Below are positions 21,875 to 23,883 of a stretch of 23,883 nucleotides of DNA, piece by piece. The DNA is from Bacteroidales bacterium UBA6340 (GTDB taxonomy: Bacteria > Bacteroidota > Bacteroidia > Bacteroidales > Paludibacteraceae). The notes beneath the pieces were generated by a model. The model had not been told where the DNA came from, did not search any database, and saw only the letters and a program-made list of their open reading frames with translations. The translations under genes and the position numbers were made by a program. Positions within the stretch are counted from its first letter, which is position 1, and each line of letters begins with the position of its first letter. The stretch spans positions 1,777 to 25,659 of the forward strand of contig DJSG01000072.1 of assembly GCA_002440265.1 (NCBI GenBank), written 5' to 3'.

Positions 21875-21977
21875 GGGGGACGACGCGGCTCGCGTCGTCA
21901 TGCGCCGCAGGCGCACCTCACCCAAATATGGAGCCTTTCGGCTGTCGCCGAATAACAACGCGAGCCGCGTCGTCCCC
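21875..21977. repeat. palindromic element R4, most complete copy
   Basis: Four hairpins: left arm 21879-21899, TGCGCC-GCA-GGCGCA at 21901-21915, TTCGGC-TGTC-GCCGAA at 21937-21952, and right arm 21954-21974. The right arm has two G-to-A changes relative to the left (21954 and 21957). GGGG at the left and CCCC at the right complete the outer inverted repeat. Confidence 0.85.
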
Positions 21978-21996
21978 TATACAATGTCCCGCCGGC

Positions 21997-22031
21997 TTTT
22001 TTGCTTGCCCCATCGAGGGGCAAGCAAAAAA
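21997..22031. repeat. perfect 15-bp palindrome with T and A tracts
   Basis: TTTTTTGCTTGCCCC (21997-22011), ATCGA, GGGGCAAGCAAAAAA (22017-22031). The T-tract is 5' of the stem and the A-tract 3' on both strands, the reverse of an intrinsic terminator. It could still extrude as a cruciform. Confidence 0.7.
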
Positions 22032-22047
22032 GTACAGTTTCTGCCAT

Positions 22048-22080
22048 AGTAGCAGCCACTCTTGCGAGATGGCTGCTACT
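22048..22080 (-). other. hairpin one base after the lectin-like gene
   Basis: On the minus strand AGTAGCAGCCA pairs with TGGCTGCTACT (11 bp), and an inner CTC-GCAA-GAG (3 bp) forms a GNRA-type tetraloop with one bulged base. It begins one base after the stop of the gene at 22082. No U-run follows. It could be a terminator without a tail, or the cruciform that follows the variable region in retroelement targets. Confidence 0.65.
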
Positions 22081-22081
22081 A

Positions 22082-23161
22082 TTATTTGATTAAATCTTGA
22101 ACGAGACGGACTGCTTGCCCGTAGTAGCGATAGGTGCTGAAGTACGTGTACGCTTCGCCCGAGTAGAAGCGGAAAACGTACGCGAAGTCCGAGTCGTAAG
22201 GCGTAGCAGACCAGTAGTAGCCGTAGTTCCGCACAAGGTTCACATTCGACCCGTAGCGGTAACCCGAAGCAGGCAGGAAAACGGCACCGGCAGACTCTAA
22301 CAACTGCCAATCACTCAAGGTGAAAGTCTGATAATCGGCATACGCCTGAACACCGTATGTATCGGCAAAGCCCGACTTGAACGTTACCCCTGCAGGACAA
22401 GTCCAGTTGTCGGGCAACAGGATAAGACCATTGGCATATTTGCTACCGTCTGCATTGAGGTTGATACGTGCCACACCAATTAAGTTGTCTGCATTCGCAC
22501 GATTGGAACGCAAATAAGACCACTCACTATATGTCAGCGTGTACCACGTCTTGCCATCACCGATATTCGTACCCCAATCCACAAAATCACCACTATAATC
22601 CGAATTAGACTGCGAGGTGCTTATACCCCACTTGGCACTACCTGCACTACCGCTCCAACCGAACAAATCTATCTTGTCTGCCAAATCACTACCACTTACA
22701 TTGGCATCTCCTATCATATCATATTGATTATCCGCAAACGACCATGTCTGTGTACTCTGTGTGTACTGCAGGTTGCCCTTGGAGAAACGTACCTGTTTGG
22801 TAGCAGAGACGGAGAAAGCACCGGCAAGCGGCTTATCCGACACGGTATCCGGGCAATACTGAATATACACCGTATCTTTCACGATTTGGGTAATGGTATC
22901 GCGCACGGTTACCGTTTTTGTGATAGTATCACGAACAGTGAGAGTAACGGTATCGCGTATCGTTACGGTCTTGATGATAGTATCGTGTATCTCTTCGCAC
23001 TCCTGCAAAATACCTTCGGGGAACGACAAGAACGTTACACTATCCACATCGGTGGTAAAGAACTGCATGTATGTATTACCTTCCCACACCTGCATACGAC
23101 GCTGAGCAGAAAGGCTCAATGTTGCGACAATCATTGCCGCCAATAAAATAAATCTCTTCAT
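22082..23161 (-). CDS. secreted protein with C-type-lectin-like C-terminus, possible DGR target
   Basis: 359 residues. A Sec signal peptide (MKRFILLAAMIVATLSLSAQ) with a likely cut after LSA is not followed by a lipobox Cys. Residues about 40-105 include DTIIKTVTIRDTVTLTVR-type repeats of 8 and 10 residues, likely an extended stalk. From about residue 116 is a domain with GAFSVSATKQVRFSKGNLQY and WGISTSQSNSDYSGDF, then SGYRYGSNVNLVRNYGYYWS and YGQAVRLVQDLIK at the end. That ending resembles Fib_succ_major/C-type-lectin proteins, including the variable proteins of diversity-generating retroelements. Of the 13 Tyr codons in the last 57 residues 12 are TAC, against 4 of 13 in the rest of the gene. 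Function is unproved; a ligand-binding surface protein is the inference. Confidence 0.7.
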   Translation of the reverse strand: MKRFILLAAMIVATLSLSAQRRMQVWEGNTYMQFFTTDVDSVTFLSFPEGILQECEEIHDTIIKTVTIRDTVTLTVRDTITKTVTVRDTITQIVKDTVYIQYCPDTVSDKPLAGAFSVSATKQVRFSKGNLQYTQSTQTWSFADNQYDMIGDANVSGSDLADKIDLFGWSGSAGSAKWGISTSQSNSDYSGDFVDWGTNIGDGKTWYTLTYSEWSYLRSNRANADNLIGVARINLNADGSKYANGLILLPDNWTCPAGVTFKSGFADTYGVQAYADYQTFTLSDWQLLESAGAVFLPASGYRYGSNVNLVRNYGYYWSATPYDSDFAYVFRFYSGEAYTYFSTYRYYGQAVRLVQDLIK

Positions 23162-23165
23162 AATT

Positions 23166-23207
23166 CTAGACCTCCCCCGACCCCTCCTTCAAAGGAGGGG
23201 CTCAATA
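23166..23207 (-). repeat. C/G-rich hairpin repeat, copy b, at the lectin-like gene start
   Basis: Read on the minus strand: TATTGAG, CCCCTCC, TTTGAA, GGAGGGG, then CGGGGGAGG. The final GGAGG (23171-23175) is a good Shine-Dalgarno 9 nt before the ATG at 23161. The 5' CCUCC of the hairpin could pair with this GGAGG instead of the hairpin arm. Confidence 0.65.
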
Positions 23208-23298
23208 GAGAGGATTTGTTTGTTGATTATTATACATTAAATTGTTATTTGTCTTGTTATTACAATAGGCACACCTTACATGGGGACGATGCTGAGTA

Positions 23299-23403
23299 TG
23301 GGAGACGACGCGGCTCGCGTCGTTATGCGCCGCAGGCGCACCTCACCCATACTTGGTGCCTTTCGGCTATCACCGAACAACGACGCGAGCCGCGTCGTCT
23401 CCC
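23299..23403. repeat. palindromic element R5
   Basis: Complete copy: left arm GACGACGCG-GCT-CGCGTCGTT (23304-23324), TGCGCC-GCA-GGCGCA (23326-23340), TTCGG/CCGAA (23362-23377, loop slightly changed) and right arm (23379-23399) with one mismatch. A partial half arm precedes it (23281-23290). It lies between the promoter and the start of the lectin-like gene, so it would be transcribed in that leader. Confidence 0.85.
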
Positions 23404-23496
23404 AAGCCGTGCATGGTATCTACTCCCCTGTAAATACGTATCGGAAATGTGTTATATGCAACTGCGGTTTCCATAATATATCACCTGAATCCGCCG

Positions 23497-23528
23497 CAAA
23501 GGTACAACATTTTTTGCACATATACAAA
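23497..23528 (-). promoter_or_regulatory. Bacteroides-type promoter of the lectin-like gene
   Basis: TTTG (23525-23528), 20 bases, TACCTTTG (23497-23504) on the minus strand. Transcription would begin near 23490, giving a leader of about 330 nt that includes element R5 and the C/G-rich hairpin. Confidence 0.7.
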
Positions 23529-23736
23529 TTCAGATTGTGTTCAGGGCAACCGTACTAAAATAACGTCAGTTCGATATAATTAAGACGATGGACTTTCATG
23601 GCTAATAGGTGATAATACGGCGTAGCCGTCCGTTCACACAAACCCTGACAGTGCCAATTCGTGTTTATTATCTGTTGTGGTTACGATGTTGTCATCTGTT
23701 GTTTATTTGTTGTTGTTCGTTGTTGCCCTATAAATT

Positions 23737-23751
23737 CCCCTCTTTGAGGGG
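23737..23751. repeat. C/G-rich hairpin repeat, copy c (partial)
   Basis: CCCCTC-TTT-GAGGGG, a 6-bp stem with 3-base loop. It resembles copies a and b but lacks the TATTGAG lead. Confidence 0.5.
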
Positions 23752-23772
23752 GGCTTTGTGTCTTACATGCTT

Positions 23773-23883
23773 TTTAATGGAGTCTTTGCCTCATTGTGTA
23801 TTAACGGGAAATTACACGGTCATTAACGGAGAACTGGTACTCAATAATGCTTATATATTGATTCTTTACATGGTTATTAATGG
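23773..23883 (+). repeat. second cluster of ATTAAYGG-type words
   Basis: TTTAATGG (23773), ATTAACGG (23800), ATTAACGG (23822) and ATTAATGG (23876) on the plus strand, opposite in orientation to the cluster at 19833-19908. Both clusters also share a word ATTAACGGAGAA. Confidence 0.45.

Larger units (their letters stand above)
21581..22081. other. 500-nt repeat-rich gene-free region
   Basis: No coding sequence is credible. In order it contains the antitoxin leader and promoter cassette B, a half copy of the palindromic element (R3), a C/G-rich hairpin, an 11-bp tandem repeat, a full palindromic element (R4), a perfect 15-bp palindrome and the hairpin following the lectin-like gene. Apparent short frames here are translations of the repeats. 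Confidence 0.7.
23162..23883. other. 722-nt gene-free region at the right end
   Basis: No credible gene. It contains a C/G-rich hairpin next to the lectin-like gene, palindromic element R5, a Bacteroides-type promoter (23497-23528), a small hairpin ACGGC-GTA-GCCGT (23617-23629), GTT-rich sequence (about 23665-23725), another C/G-rich hairpin, and the second ATTAAYGG cluster. Confidence 0.65.

Noticed and set aside
21997..22031. Bidirectional intrinsic terminator
   Set aside because: The stem is perfect but the T-tract is on the 5' side and the A-tract on the 3' side for both strands.
20146..23403. CRISPR array
   Set aside because: The repeats are complex, far apart, of different lengths and lie between genes; there are no regular spacers or cas genes.
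23280..23558. Open frames through R5 and R4 with GDDAARVV-type peptides
   Set aside because: These peptides are translations of the palindromic repeat in several frames and appear wherever the repeat occurs.
19231..23883. tRNA or rRNA genes in the gene-free zones
   Set aside because: No cloverleaf with acceptor, anticodon and T arms, and no rRNA-like sequence, could be found on either strand.

Overview
This is a chromosomal segment from a Bacteroidota bacterium, most likely order Bacteroidales (Prevotella-like). Three things point there. The ribosomal protein sequences and the unbroken str-S10-spc-alpha gene order fit. The recognisable promoters have the Bacteroides-type form (TTTG, 20 bases, TAnnTTTG). 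Most starts lack a clear Shine-Dalgarno sequence. The genus is an inference.

Positions 19230 down to 477 hold 33 genes, all on the minus strand: rpsL-rpsG-fusA, rpsJ-rplC-rplD-rplW-rplB-rpsS-rplV-rpsC-rplP-rpmC-rpsQ, rplN-rplX-rplE-rpsN-rpsH-rplF-rplR-rpsE-rpmD-rplO-secY-map-infA-rpmJ, and rpsM-rpsK-rpsD-rpoA-rplQ. They encode ribosomal proteins, EF-G, initiation factor IF-1, the RNA polymerase alpha subunit, the SecY translocon channel and methionine aminopeptidase. Two Bacteroides-type promoters lie upstream of rpsL, at about 19334-19365 and 19612-19643. I found no convincing promoter inside the cluster, and a hairpin with a U-tract follows rplQ at 408-441, so the block could be one transcript of about 19 kb. 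Most spacers are 2-60 nt. The exceptions are fusA-rpsJ (353 nt), rpsH-rpsN (310 nt), rpsG-rpsL (188 nt) and rplC-rpsJ (141 nt); these hold hairpins and short repeats. Beyond the rplQ terminator is a start-less C-terminal fragment of a chloramphenicol acetyltransferase-like protein (120-329).

Positions 19231-23883 are accessory DNA with few genes, also all on the minus strand: an internally deleted AAA/DUF4143 ATPase remnant (20259-20756), a YafQ-type toxin-antitoxin pair (21049-21580), and a secreted protein with a C-type-lectin-like C-terminus (22082-23161) that resembles the variable protein of a diversity-generating retroelement. No reverse transcriptase or template repeat lies in the window. 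Around these genes are five copies, four full-length or nearly so and one partial, of a GC-rich palindromic element of about 90-145 bp made of several hairpins. There is also a 56-bp duplicated promoter cassette placed in front of both the ATPase remnant and the toxin-antitoxin pair, a second family of C/G-rich hairpins, an 11-bp tandem repeat, a perfect 15-bp palindrome, and two oppositely oriented clusters of ATTAAYGG near the two sides of the region.

The strongest leads are the multi-hairpin repeat family, the candidate retroelement target with its hairpin one base after the stop codon, the duplicated promoter cassette, and the two competing RNA structures in front of rplC. All comparisons to families are from memory of their sequences; no searches were run.
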